DNA from: Cryptomeria japonica
Taxonomy: Eukaryota > Streptophyta > Pinopsida > Cupressales > Cupressaceae
DNA: 64,000 nt
Assembly (NCBI RefSeq): GCF_030272615.1
Contig: NC_081415.1
Span: 506,989,373-507,053,372 of the forward strand
Direction of reading: 5' to 3'
The notes beneath the pieces are model-generated. The model made no database searches. It had not been told where the DNA came from and saw only the letters and a list, made by a program, of their open reading frames with translations. Made by a program: the position numbers and the translations under genes. Below are positions 23,601 to 36,273 of this stretch, piece after piece (the stretch's first letter is position 1; every line of letters starts with the position of its first letter).

Positions 23601-23604
23601 TCAA

Positions 23605-25997
23605 TGTAATATCCCCCTTAATTTTTTTTATTTTTAACACAACAAGAATCATCTCTTAAGGTTAGAATAATCAAATTTGCGTAGAAAGGAAATGTTGAAA
23701 GTAACCCTTTCACTTTCTGACCACCAAGAGCCCAATATGGGAGGGTGAGAGCATACAGTGTCAAGGGGATCGTTAGCTCAAATAACTACTGGAAATGAAA
23801 TCTCAAATACAATACTGGGTGGCAAGCCAACCCCTTCCGCTTATCTAGCAGGTAAAAGAACTACTACAGCAGTATGGCAGTGCAACCAGTCAATTAAAAG
23901 ATTACAAACTGAAGAACAACAATCACTCGACCGCTTATGCAGCGGGATGACTAGAAATGGAATAGCAATCAACTCAACCATTTATTCAACGAGAGGACTG
24001 AAAATGAGAGTACAATCTACTCAACCGGTTATTCAGCGGGAGGACAGTGTTACAATAGATAAGAAGGCAGCAAGCCAACCTCTTCCACTTATGCAGTGGG
24101 CCAAAAAACAACAATCAAAATATATAGTTGTTAGTACTACTAATTAGCTTTACAATGCAAACATGGATTACAAAATTACTAGAATCACTATCCAAACTAA
24201 GCGGCAAGGCCAGCCTCTTCCACTTATGCAGCGGGACTAGGAGAGATCAAAGAAATTGTTGTTAGTACTACTACCAGCATTACAATATGGATCATAGAAG
24301 ATAAGAATGAAGAACCAACAGCTGCAAACAATTACCAAGATCACTTTCTCTCCACATCCAAGAACCCACACACCCTATGACCAACTCCACACAATAAGAC
24401 ACTCCAAAACGGAAAATCTCTAAATCTGATATACTCCCAACACGCTGAAAACACACAGACCAGCAAGCTAGGAACTCACTAATTTACTCATAACTCTTTC
24501 CACACTTGATAGAATCACCTCCAAACAAATGCAAATGAGAGAAATAATGATGGCGATAAGGATGAAAATGAAAGACATCAACTAACAATGCCCAAACCCA
24601 TGGCACACAACCCAAAGCACTCCCAGCATAAGGCATTTACAGCAGAAAACTTCGACTTGCATAACAAAATTCAATACTCCAAGAAAAGCAACGAAAACTT
24701 ACAAGATGAATTGCCCATGGCATAGGAGATGAATGAGCGAATACCCAGAATAATATGACGCACACACAAGGAGCTACGAACAAAAACACACTTCAGCTAC
24801 ACTGGAAAACAGCAACCTGGAAACACACTACAACACTCCGAAAAATCAGAAATCTAATACATAAATCTGCAACATTATCTTCAATCCACTCCTGAATGAA
24901 GAGCAATCTTTGGCTCGACTAGTTGATGTATTGCAAGCAAGAAATCAAGCTATGGCTAGGAGGTAAGCGTTCCCCGAAGCTTTCACTCTGCATTTCGGCA
25001 GCATTTCATTATAAAATTGTTTTTGGATCCCCAAAATAAGAGCCCAACACTCTTATTTATAAATTTTTCCCCAAATTGAACTTCTCCTCCCTCCAATATG
25101 GGATTAAACAATGGCATTCAAATTTCCTTTAATTTACATTTCATTTCCTTCCTTCACCAAATCACCCAAGTAATAAAATATTTCATTTAGCAACAATCGT
25201 ATTTCTCCCTTAAGTGGTCGCCCATATAATCAATCACCAAATATATAATGTAAAGTCATAATCTTTTTTTTAATGAAAAATACCTCCATGGGCATCCAGA
25301 CTTAGATTATAAGTTGATAATTTAAATATCAAATCAACCCCCTCTATGTCATACACAACTTATGCCTAGGCCAAGGGGACAATAATAAAGCATTAAAAAA
25401 TAATTTTGCTTCCAAATACTGAATACTACCAAAATGAGCTAGGGCAAAAGCACTGAACTGCATTGCCAAAAATAATCATCTAAGTTCGAACACAGGAGCG
25501 TGCCAAAAATAACCACTGAACTGAGTTGCAAAACCTCTGCCAAAAATAGCACTGCTAAAAATAGTACTTACTAAAAATAGCATACTGCTAAAAATAATAA
25601 GTGTTTCCAAAGTGATTTTAACCACATTCTGAGCAGCTGCCAAACTTACTAAAAATAGTAAGTCTCGAAAAGGTCCTCAGATTGGTTTGAATGTTATACC
25701 ATCGCAGAGCTCACAAAAAGCCCAGAGAACTCAACTGCTTTTGTCTCCACTTACTAAAAATAGTAAGTCAATCAAACTCCATAACTTGCTATGCATATAC
25801 CCTTACTGCGAAGCTTTCTAAAAACCCAAAGAAATTCACAACCCAAACTAACAAATTCCAACATGCAAGCCTTCGAAAATGCACAAGTGTCCTCCCAGAG
25901 GCAAGAAATTCTAATTTCTGCTTCCGACTAGCCCAGGAGTCTCCGGAATAGGCTAACGGTCCCCAAAACAAACTAGAGAAGAAAAGGGGACATTACA
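23605..25997 (-). repeat. Solo LTR (2,393 bp), TGTAATGTCCCC type
   Basis: Terminal inverted repeats TGTAATATCCCC (23605) and GGGGACATTACA (25997). Flanks atcaa (23600-23604) and atcag (25998-26002) are a 4-of-5 target duplication. A TATA box on the minus strand (TATAAATA, about 25054-25061) sets the orientation. No primer site or coding region was found, so it is a solo LTR. The same terminal 12 bases appear in element X. Open frames inside (e.g. 23758-24147) look fortuitous. Confidence 0.75.
23837..24234. repeat. Hairpin repeats CCGCT-TATGC-AGCGG in the solo LTR
   Basis: Units at 23837, 23931, 23978, 24025, 24085 and 24220. The first four fall on multiples of 47 bp (94, 47, 47). Unit 23931 has arms CCGCT/AGCGG; unit 24085 has CCACT/AGTGG, a paired change; unit 24220 has CCACT/AGCGG (wobble). 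Units 23978 and 24025 are more degenerate. Confidence 0.65.
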
Positions 25998-26373
25998 ATC
26001 AGTCACGTCTCTTAGTGGCAGCGACCCCTTTGAAAGGTCGCTGCCTTTCCTTTGACCATTATTATTTAGCTACGACAATCTTTATTGGTTGCCTATAATA
26101 AAACATGGATATTAATAAGTATTAAATTCTTAATAATAATCAAAATGTAATAATAATTAAAATCATTATTTAAATAATCAGAGTAATCAGAATATAATAA
26201 TCATCATTTGAATACAATAATCAGAATAAAAATCATTATTTAAATAATCAAAATAACCAGAATATAATAATTATTATTTGAACAAAATAATCAGAATAAC
26301 AATAAGCATTACATATCATTATTTACGGATACATTCAAGACTCCTTTAATTAGAATATGAGGGGGTTATGACA
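25998..26373 (-). repeat. Fragment of the chromovirus 3' LTR
   Basis: The minus strand starts TGTCATAACCCC at 26373, directly after a GGAGGGCAGGAC purine tract. It contains AT-rich imperfect repeats (AATAATCAGAAT-like). Truncated at 25998. Confidence 0.75.
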
Positions 26374-26394
26374 GTCCTGCCCTCCTAAATTTGC

Positions 26395-29143
26395 TTGTCC
26401 TCAAGCAATTTTAAATTTGGATGATCAAACACCTCAGGACCCTCCCATGTGGCATCTTCGATGGGTAGACCTTTCCACTTGACCAAATATTATTCAATAG
26501 TTTTGTTTCTTATCCTTTTTTCTCGTACATTGAGTATCATTTCTAGTTCCAAGATTAGTTTGCCTTCATCATCAAGCGGAGGTAGTTCTGGGCATGGGAT
26601 GACATGTTGTCCCAATACCTTTTTAAGGCAAGACGCGTGGAACACATTGTGGATTCTACTGTTTGAAGGCAACTCTAGTTCGTAAGCCACTTCCCCAATC
26701 CTTCTCAATACTTTATATCGTCCATACAAGCAGGGTTTAAGCTTTTCTACTCTACTAACTTTGAGTGACGATTGTTTGTATATTTGTAATCTCAAAAATA
26801 CCATGTCTCCTACCTCAAATGTTCGTTCAGTCCTCTTCTTATCCACGTAAACCTTTTGCTGATTATGGGCTTGGAGAAGATTGTCCCTAAGCACATTCAT
26901 CAAGTCCATATTTTCTTGTATGAAGAATCTGGCACCCGGAACTCAGCTTTCCGAACGAATCAAATCTCCAAAGCATGTTGTTGTGTACCCATACAAAGCA
27001 TTGAAAGGACTCATCTTTATGGATATATGATGAGTGGTATTATAGTAGTATTCTCCCAAGTGAAGCCACTTAATCCATTCATTTTGTTGCCCTATAGCAT
27101 AATTCCGTAGATATCCTTCCAACCATTTGTTGACGATTTCAGTTTGTCCATCCGTTTACGGATGGTAGCTTGTGCTGGGAATTAATTCTGCTCCGGCTAG
27201 CTTGAAAAGTTCTTGCCAAAAACAACTGAGCAAACGACTATCTCGGTCACTTACAATGTTTCGAGGCAATCCAGCGAGTCTAAAAACTTCTTTGAAGAAA
27301 ACTTTAGATGCTTGAGGTGCCCTAAATTCTGTGGATATAACCATGAAGTGGGCTTATTTTGTCAATCTATCAACCACCACATAAATACAATACTTCCCTT
27401 GTACCTTGGGTAACCTGGTTGTAAAATCCATTGATATGCTCTCCCATTTTTTACTAGGAATGGGTAATGGCAGTAGTAATCTCGATGGGTATGTATGTTT
27501 GTCCTTGTTCTTTTGACACACCATGCATTCTTTAACATGCTTTAGTACATCTCCTTTAAGACCCTTCCATGAGAATCTTTCTCTGATTTGCTTGTAAGTT
27601 TTGTAGTATCCCTGATGACTTGCTGGGGGATTGTCTGTATAGTTTTCCAAGATCTCCTCCCTTAATTTTGACCCTGGTGTGATGTATATTCGATCCTTAT
27701 AAAGGATGAGGTCATCCATAACTCGATATCTTTCATCATGTATCTTCCCCTCAATTAGATCACTTGAGAATGTATCTTTAGCATACTCGGTGAGTATAGA
27801 TGTTTTCCAACTAGTAGATATTGTTGTCATTGCAATAAGATGGGGCCTTCGAGATAAAGCATCGGCTACGATGTTATTCTTTCCTTTCATATACTCAATG
27901 TCAAAGTCATATGCCTACAACTTACTCACCCAGTTTGTTGCCTATCATTTAGGTCCTTTTGACTTAGAAAAAATCTTAAGCTATTGTGATTGGTCTTCAC
28001 AATGAACTTTCCACAAATCAAATATTGCCTAACTTTTTCAAGGGCATGCATAATTGCCAACATCTCTTTGTCATAAACGAAGTATGTCCTTTCTAGGTCT
28101 TTGAGCTTCCTACTTTCAAAAGCTATGGGGTGTTTATTCTACACCAATACTACTCCAATACCTTCTCCTGAAGCATCACAATATAGCTCAAAAGGCAAGG
28201 AGAAGTTTGGTATGGCTAGTACGGGACAGGAACTCATAACTTCCTTGGGTCTCTCGAAAGTTGCTTGGGCCCCTTCACTCCATGTGAGAGCCCCCTTCTT
28301 AGTGAGATCGGTGAGTGGTGTTGCTAGTTTTGAAAATCCTTTTACAAACCCTATAATAGCTGCAGAGACCCAAAAATCATTGAAGGTGTGTAAGGGTTTT
28401 AGGTTTTGGCCAACTCCGAATGGCCTCTATCTTTTCTTCATCTACCCTTTCTCCTTGTGCGCTAATCTTATGTCCTAAGTACAAGATCTCCTCCATACCG
28501 AATTCACACTTGGATAAATTTGCATATAGGGAGTTTTGTTCAAGTATTCCTAACACTTCATCTATAAGTTTTAGGTGCCCCTCCCAGGTTCTGTTGTAGA
28601 TCAAGCTATCATCAAAGAAAACCAACAGGAACTTTCTTAACTGACCCCTAAAAATGTGGTTCATGCAACATTGGAAGGTAGCAGGAGCATTTGCTAAGCC
28701 GAATGGTAGGACAAGAAATTCAAAATGCCTGTAATGGCATCTAAAAGCTATCTTTGGTATGTCTTCTTCCCTTAACCCGATTTAATGATATCATGACCTT
28801 AAGTCTTTTGGAAAAGTAAACTGCTTCGTGAAGCTCATCGATGAGTTCATCAATTCAGGGAATGGGGTACTTGTTCTTTATTGTCTTTTTATTGACTGCC
28901 CTATAATTGATGTACATCCTCATTGTGCCATCTTTCTTCTTGGAGAGTACAACAAATGAGGCAAACAGGCTACAACTTGGTCAAATGTGCCCCATCTCTA
29001 ATAATTCCTTTATAGTCTTTTCGATTTCCTCCTTATATTTGTGTGGATGGCAATAGAGTGTGGTGACTACTAGTTTTATTCCTTCTTCTAACTCAATGGA
29101 ATGTTCAAAGCCCCTCTTGGGAGGTAAGCCTAGAGGGATGTCA
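26395..29143 (-). pseudogene. pol: Chromovirus RT, RNase H, integrase and chromodomain, broken
   Basis: RT remains around 28664-28377 (VFFDDSLIYN, LGHKISAQGERVD). RNase H end and integrase zinc region at 27890-27354 (VADALSRRPH, HQGYYKTYKQIRERF, CMVCQKNK, MDFTTRLPK). Integrase core at 27344-27156 (GLPRNIVSDRDSR), closed by a stop right after TSYHP. C-terminal domain at 26909-26490 (RTERTFEVGDMVFLRLQ, RIHNVFHASCLKK). The chromodomain follows (YLVKWKGLPIEDATWE) after a TAA and ends near 26395. Role by family: replication and chromatin-targeted integration. At least five breaks; dead. Confidence 0.85.
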
Positions 29144-30100
29144 TCAAAAATCTTTGTGTTTTCTTAGCAATGGTTGGATATCCACACGGACTACTTTTCC
29201 CTTGGGAGTAGCCTTGTCTAGGATTAAACATTGAGCCACCCACTCTGCTTGGTTATGACTAAGAATTTTTCCCATCTTTTTTGTTGAAACTACCCTAGGA
29301 GACCCATCAGAGAGTCCTTGCAATACAATCCTTTCCCCATTGTTTTCAAAACTTAGTTCTAACTTCGAAAAGTTTAGATTGATATCCCCTAACGAATCTA
29401 GCCAAGGGATTCCCAAAATTAAATCGAAATCCCCTAGCTTCACAAAATAGAATTTGTCTTTTATTTGGTACTTTCCCAAAGAAATGTTAAGTTGAGGTAC
29501 CTTCTTTGTACATGCAATCGTAAATCCATTAGCTAGTACTACCCTAAATCCTTTGAAGTCTTGTGCTTCCAATCGCAACCTTAGGGCCAAATCCTCATCT
29601 ATGAAATTATGAGTGGCTCCACTATATATAAGGGCTGTCACCTTTTTGCCTTTGATCACTCCTCGAATTCTAAAAGGGCGGTGTTTTGATGCCTTTGAGA
29701 TGGATGCTAATGCTCCTCCCTCATCTTCTTCATTGCATTTAACCTTTTTGCTAGGGGCCTCCTCATCTCCATTAGGTATGGTTTCAATGTGATGGGCTTG
29801 GCCCCTTTTTACACAACTTTGACCAAGTTCCCAGTTTTCTCCACATTTAAAGCACATCTTACTCCTTGAATTCTTTCTTTTACATTTGTGTCCTGGACCC
29901 CATTCATTGTTACATTTGTAGCATAAATATTGCTTCTCACTCCCACCTTCCTCATATTTGTGACCTCGCTCCCATTTCTTCTTACAATCAAAACATAGAC
30001 CCTTCTTCCTTAGTTCTTCCCGTTCATCGTGAGAAATAAAGGTCCTCTTACAGCCATCCCTGTCGTGGAAGTGTTTATCTTTTGATGTTGCCTTTTTATA
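29144..30100 (-). pseudogene. Chromovirus Gag C-terminus and protease
   Basis: Three zinc-knuckle-like motifs: CFDCKKKWERGHKYE (last Cys lost), CYKCNNEWGPGHKC and CFKCGENWELGQSC (His replaced by Gln). The protease follows with ALIYSGATHNFID, where the catalytic Asp of DSGATHNF is Tyr (TAT), then LGDFDLILGIPWLDSLGDI. The protease is therefore predicted inactive even though this frame is open. Upstream of 30100 the open frame continues only by chance into element X's LTR. Confidence 0.85.
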
Positions 30101-31195
30101 TGTAATGTCCCCATTTTTCAAGGTTCTATCGCAGTGCAATTGGTGTTGGATTTTGGGGGTTTTCTGATGCACTCGAGAGTTCAGATGAATTAATGGAGAT
30201 GAACGACACTTTCTAGAGTGATTTCGGACAACTTGTCTGAGACTTTCTATTTTTAGTAGTGGCCATTTTTAGCACTTACTATTTATAGTAAGTTTTAGTG
30301 CATCCCAGATTGGGCATGTTTGGTGTTTGGACACACTTACTATTTTTTGTGTCTATTTTAAGCAGTGAGTCGATCTCTATTGTCCCAACAATAAAATATG
30401 CCATTCTTGTATGTTGGGTGAAGTTTAATTGTGTTAAAAGAAATATATTTTGATTTATAGTTACTTAAGTCTATTATATTGTCACTCTACGACTTAAGTG
30501 AATTGTACCCCTTGGCCTAGTTGCACAACATTGTTTTAAAAGGGGGCCCTTTTATGTCCTTATGTGAGGCTTATTTATGAAGCAATGTTTTATCCCACAT
30601 GGATTGGTAAATAGTGTGGGGCCTCTTGAAAATGTTATAAAAGCAACTTGGTGGAGTTCATGTCTCATGCTTGGTTTATTATTTTCTCTTAGAGAATTTG
30701 GGAGCTTCTAGCTTTCGGTTTCGTGCCCTAGGATGGAAACCCTTGGGTTCTTTTGGATTGGACGAAAACCCAATCCCATTTACTGGTGGATTTATTTCAG
30801 AATTCATGTTGTGCTTCAATGATCAGTTTGAGGAGTTATTTGGGCTGCAAAGAGTTTAATTCTGCAGGTTGGCATTGGAGGAGATAACTTATTTATGCTA
30901 AAGAGTTTCATTTACAAATTCATGAATATTTGCAGGCAAATGTAGATCTGTGAGCTTCTTGGAGATTTATTTGAAGAATTAATGATTGTTGGATGCATGC
31001 TAGTCATTTGTACTTGCAAAAGTAGTCCATACAGCTACAATGTCGTGCTACAGTAGTAGTTTAATTCAGCTTGGTTCATTTTCAGCATATATTATTTAGT
31101 TTAAGGAGAACGATTTGAAGTGCTGAGAGAGTTTAGTGGCTGAGAATACATTTTATACTAGGCAGTGCTAATTTTGTATCGGCTGGGAGTTTAAT

Positions 31196-31961
31196 TGTTA
31201 CACCCAATTGTGATGCTACTATTTATTTTTACTTGTTTTGTTATAATGCTTTATCACATAAACATGTTCTGAATATAAATATATATTGGTTGTGAAATAA
31301 ATTAATAATTGAATGAATATGCAATCAATATGATGTTTTGATATAGAACATATGATGTATATATGTATATATGTTTTAATAACAGCTGACTACTGTTGTG
31401 ATGTTCCAAGTTGGATGCAGGAAATGAATGATCCTCCAGAGGAGAGGAAGAGTATCACTCAGGAGAGGAGTTTGGTTCGATAATCTTAATATTTATGCCT
31501 TATTGAGCTTAGACACACTCACAATTAGTTGGTCAACATGAGTTGAATTTGTTGGCTAGGATAATTCGTCTTTTATTGAATTGGTTGTGTTTTTGTGATG
31601 TGTCGTAATGTCTAGATTTACGTATCTTTTTGTAAATGGATTAAAGTCACTTTGATAGGTTTTAATCTTCATGCTTTCATCTTCATTTATCAATATGAAT
31701 ATATCGATTGTTAATTATAAAGTATTATTTGATTATTGTATAATAGTCTTTTATGTATTCATTATTTACATATTTGAAATATATATATATATATATAATA
31801 CACGCACAAATATATATATATATATGTATGTATGTATGTATGTATATTTTATATGTTTGGATTATTGAAGTTTCTTTATATATTTATATATTTTATATTA
31901 TATATGTTCTCTTTATGATATACATATATATATAATTTATATATTTACACACATATATTAA

Positions 31962-32000
<39 letters not shown>

Positions 32001-33748
32001 ATCATATTATTATCAGTCTGCATATTATTTTTCCCCACAATGCAGATTGACTGAGTTTGCATTTCATTTTCCTCAACCTCTATGTGGAGGGAGGGGAGTG
32101 TGAAATGAGAGGGGCGCCCACCATGGAGGGTGGTGCACCCTACTCTTAAGGAGGGTGGTGCGGTGGTAACACCGCCACCTCTCCCATTTCCTTAGCATTT
32201 GCCATGCACTGTGTAAAGCGCTTAACAAACATCAACCCCCCATTCCACTTTGCAAGGGGATAAGTTAATAAGGTCGATGCCTTGTTTTGAACACATTGAC
32301 CCATTTCTTAGTGATAAGACTTGGTCAATGGGAATTTAATAAATAGGAGGAAGTTTATATTTAATAGGAAGTTAGATAGAATTCCATTTGTTTTGGTAAG
32401 TAATTAGTCATCGTATTTTGACTTAGTAAGAGGGTGATTCGTAGTATCTTTTTGGTAGACTATTATGTGTCGATCATAGGGATAGTAATTAGTTGCATAG
32501 TCGTAGTGGTGTCAATAAGCATGAGAATTGTGGCAACTTAGAGAGCTTAATCGTAGCCTTAGATTCCTCGTGTTTTTGGTATAAATAGATGAGCATTCTT
32601 GGAGGATGGTATCCATTCATTTGTTCATTCAATCATTCATTTTCAATTCCATTTCGTTAGTCTCATTTTGTCATTTCGCTTAGTTCTCATATTTTCATTG
32701 TTAAGAATAGTGTTCTTGTGAAAGAAAATAGGATAGATATATTGTAGAAGCCTTGGAAGTTCTAAGATAGAGGAATAGTGGAGGAGCTAGCATCTTCGGA
32801 GGAAGGATTTGGTTTGTGTTATAAGCTTTATTACAGGCATGAGAATTCTTCTTCTTATTTATATGTTATTGCATAGACTTAATCGAACAAAGAAAGAATT
32901 TGTGTTATTGAAAGTACTTGTTTTCTTGTGTGACAGAATTAGAAGTCTTGTGATTAAATTCAAGTATGGGAATTATAAGCTAGGATTATGATATGATGTT
33001 AAGTTGAATATAGGAAAGAATGAATCGGTGATCTAGGGTTAGATTATCCAGGGATAGGAATAACTTTAAATGTTTCCTATTATTAACTCATGGGGTGACT
33101 CTCACTCGAAGTACAAAGTGTTGAATTCTTTGGCCAAAGTAATGTAGGTTGCCTCTGTCTACATTGTCAGTTCACTGTGATCCAAGTTACATACTAGGCA
33201 GGGAACGTCATACTAGTAGGATGTAACTTATGTATGATAGCACTAGTTATATAGGACACAACACTATGCTCATAAGGCTTTAATATTTTAAGGTTACCAA
33301 ACCAAACTCTTCGTCGAAGGGTCGGGCCGCTTCTAACAGAAGAGGTGCAGGGGACTGTTAAGTCTTAGTTGGGTGGAAAAGCGCTTGAGTGATGCTCTTC
33401 CTCATGTAGATAGCAGCCGATATTTGAGGATGTATGCCACGAAGGACATCTGGACCACTCTGTATTACTTATGTACTCTATAAGCTCAGAGAAGCTTAAT
33501 TTGTATTCAATTATTCCTAAAGCAAATGGAAATATGTAAAGAATATTGTAAATGCAATCATATGTTCATAAATATGATATTGTATATGTTTCATAGTAAA
33601 TGAAAATGGTAAGAGATATATTTCAGTTATGTTATTTGAATCGAAAAGAAAACAGAAAATTTATTATTGGTATTTTGGTAATGTATTTCTTTTTACTTCT
33701 GGGTTAAAACTTGGTAAAATGAAAGGGTAGAACAAAGGGGTTGTTACA
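31196..33748 (+). repeat. Solo LTR (2,553 bp) with target duplication ttaat
   Basis: Ends TGTTACACCC (31196) and GGGGTTGTTACA (33748), flanked by ttaat on both sides (31191-31195, 33749-33753). A TATA box (TATAAATAG, 32580-32588) on the plus strand fixes its orientation. No coding sequence or primer site inside. Confidence 0.85.
31779..31996. repeat. TA and TATG microsatellites
   Basis: Runs of (AT)n at 31779-31798, (TA)n then (TATG)n at 31809-31845, and (TA)n at 31965-31996 within the solo LTR. Confidence 0.95.
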
Positions 33749-33841
33749 TTAATGCTGAGCAGTACCACCTGGGAAAGAGTTGTATAGCCCTAGGCTTCAT
33801 TAGGAAGCATAGTTCAGGTCTGAGAACCCTTTGAGGAGGGT

Positions 33842-34037
33842 CGTACCAATCTGATATACCACTGCAGCAGCCGTACAAGTCTGCTAAATCACCTTCAGCC
33901 AACCGTACAACTCTGAAACACCAAGCGTTGGGTCGTACAAGTCTGAAAGTGCTGAGGGAAGGAGCTGTACCAGTCTGCATTTCCTCCAAATGTACCATAC
34001 AGGTCTGAAATCCTCAGCAAGGAGGCCATACAGTGTT
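33842..34037 (+). repeat. Minisatellite with a 30-32-bp period in LTR X
   Basis: Units centred on CGTACAAGTCTG start at 33842, 33872, 33904, 33934, 33966, 33996 and 34027. Spacers are more variable than the core. It lies in the downstream part of the X 5' LTR. Confidence 0.75.
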
Positions 34038-34700
34038 GTTTGATAAGACAAGTCTCATTATTTGCTGTTAATGTACTCAGTGAACAATCTAATGACTGGA
34101 GCAGCGAACTTGGTATGCAAAATACAATGTAATGTATTCATTTGTTGAGAAAATCAGAATAGTTAATTGCTGATGATGTTTCTTAGAGTGGATAATGTTA
34201 GAATAGAGTAGGTATTTGGTTCCATATTGTTGTCAATGATATAGCAAGCTGCAACTTGTTGTGACCATTTCACACATCGCCCCATTTAAAATGGGGACCC
34301 CCTCTTTTTGCTCGTTTTTGCTCGCCTTTCGCTTTGCTTTTTAGGGTTTTGGTAGTTTGTTAGTTGTCTGGATTAGGGTCAAGCCTTAGGGTTTCCGTTA
34401 CTGTCTTTTCAAGCCAGAGTCCAGTCAGTCTTGAGAGCTTTTTAAGCTTCCTTGTGTAGGATGCAATTTTGAATGGAATAAATTCGCCAGAATGGCCTAT
34501 TTTCAATTGGAATTTTGAGTGCAGAGTCTTAATTTGTCTAAGTGTGAATGATGAAATTGCGAATTTTGTCCAGTTGAGTGATTTTGACCAAATTTTGAGT
34601 TTTTTGATATTTGATCCTGGGCATGGGGAATGATTTGTTTTTGCCTTGTGAAGTGATTAAACTCGTGAAATCATGATATTTTGGCCTGTAGGAGCAAAAT

Positions 34701-35941
34701 CGCTCCTATCCCTCAGTGAAGGACCGGAGCTCGTTTTCAAAAATCTTACTTTCTCTGCAGGATCAAGATGATTTTTCGAATGGAGGTAGTAAAGAAAGGC
34801 GTGATCTTTCCGTTGAATATAAATTGAAGAATTTCACGAACACAGAAATGCCTCAGGAAGCAAAATCGCTCCTGTCCCTCAGTGAAGGACCGGAGCTTAA
34901 GATCAAACATCACCTCGTCCTTGCAGGATTTTAACAACTTGACGATTTGGAGAGATCCAAGGGAGTGCATTTTACCAGATGAATATAATTTGAAGGCACA
35001 AACATGAAGAAAAGTGGACCAGAATGCCAAGATCGCTCCTGTCCCTCAGTCAGGGACCAGGGCGAAATCCATTGTAGCTCCTGTCCCTCTCCCAGGGACC
35101 AGAGCGAAATTCTTCATAAGGCATGTCTTAGGCAAAGATCAAGCAAGTTTTATGTTTGATGGCAAGAAAGGAGGTGAATTGAACTCGTTGAAGACAAATT
35201 GAAGATTACCAAACATCTACAAGGGACCCAAATGCCCAAGTTCGCTCCTGTCCCTCAGTCAGGGACCAGAGCGATTTTTGCCTTAGACAAATTTCTTGCC
35301 AAGTAAGAGCAAATTCCAAGGCATGGATGAGTGAAACGGAGCACTACAAGACCATTGAAGATAATTTTTTGAAGTTAGCAAAGTGAGATGAAGCCTACAA
35401 GAGCAAGATCGCTCCTGTCCCTCAGTCAGGGACCAGGGCGATAATCCTCCAAACATTTATATGCCTTGTGGAAGTCAAGTGAAACAAGCGTGGAATGGAG
35501 AAACTATGTCATTGCTTGCCATATAAAGAGGATTGGTGATTAAAGAAGCGAGATCAAGGAGAGAAACACCAAGATCGCTCCTGTCCCTCACCAAGGGACC
35601 AGGGCGATATTTGCTAAAATACTTGTTATCCTTCGAAGATCATGTCAAAGCAAAGTTGCAAAGGGTTTAAAACGTCGTTCGGAAGGCAATGAACGAGGAG
35701 TTAAAATCAAGAACGAAGAATTTCAAACAAGAACATAAGGATCGCTCCTGTCCCTCTCCAAGGGACCAGGGCGATATCACATCAAAAGGGCACTCGTTCA
35801 CACAAACAAGTTAATCAAGTTTGAAAATCCTAGCAAAAATGCCAACTTCAACGTAAGGATGAAGATTTTGAACGTCAAAAGTGCAAGAATCAAGACCAAG
35901 TTGATGGATAAGCTCCTGTCCCTCAGTCAGGGACCAGGGCG
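34701..35941 (+). repeat. Nine GC-rich palindromes in a 166-167-bp periodic array
   Basis: An imperfect inverted repeat, arms CGCTCCTGTCCCT and AGGGACCAGGGCG around a 4-5-nt loop, occurs at 34701, 34867, 35034, 35077, 35243, 35410, 35576, 35743 and 35911. Excluding one extra unit (35034/35077, 42 bp apart), aligned starts are 166-168 bp apart. The roughly 136-bp spacers are purine-rich and much more diverged than the 30-31-bp cores. 167 is not a multiple of three and no frame spans the array. It lies upstream of the TATA box at 36274. Confidence 0.95.
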
Positions 35942-36273
35942 ATGAGGTTTGTATTTTTCATCTTCAAATTTTGGCGCTTAAACACATTTTTGAATTTATT
36001 TTAAATGCTAAATTCGATAGGTTTTGAAAATTCAATTAAATGGCATTTAAAATATATCGCAAAATATTAATTAATTATTTTTGCCTTATAAAAAATCAAA
36101 TTTATTAATTAATAAACGATGGCATTTAATAATTAATTATTAATTTAGTTAAAAATCAAATGAAGCGCTTGGGTTTATTTTATCAAAGTCGGCTTTATTT
36201 TTTTATTTAAAAAATCATTTTAATTGTCTCATTTTATAAAAGTCGGCCTAGAGGTGAATAGGAGGTAAGCGCT

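Larger units (their letters stand above)
25998..30100 (-). mobile_element. Chromodomain Ty3/gypsy element (chromovirus), partial
   Basis: On the minus strand: gag C-terminus with zinc knuckles, protease, RT, RNase H, integrase, chromodomain, polypurine tract and the start of the 3' LTR at 26373. The LTR is cut at its far side by the solo LTR and copia element 1. The gag N-terminus is cut at 30100 by element X, so the gag start, primer site and 5' LTR should lie beyond X's 3' LTR, right of the window. Confidence 0.85.
30101..34256 (+). repeat. 5' LTR of element X, with a solo LTR inside and the 3' end displaced
   Basis: 30101-31195 and 33749-34256 are LTR X sequence split by a solo LTR. The last ~50 bp (about 46727-46776) lie beyond the Tat-like element. 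TATA box TATAAAA at 30636-30642. It contains a perfect stem-loop ACTTACTA/TAGTAAGT at 30274-30293, shared with the 3' LTR (63173-63192). The 63017-63460 segment aligns with 30101-30560. Confidence 0.7.

Noticed and set aside
25691-25971. Short ORFs on both strands near the solo LTR end
   Set aside because: They overlap each other inside a noncoding LTR with stem-loop repeats.
30671-30859. 62-codon frame in LTR X as a gene
   Set aside because: It lies in an LTR after the TATA box and has no homology I recognise; more likely leader sequence.
31671-31935. Tyr/Ile-rich short ORFs
   Set aside because: They are translations of TA/TATG microsatellite sequence.
34701-35941. CRISPR-like array (palindromic repeats with similar-length spacers)
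   Set aside because: Repeats vary in sequence, spacers are about 136 bp and loosely related to each other, and the surroundings are plant retrotransposons with no cas-like genes.
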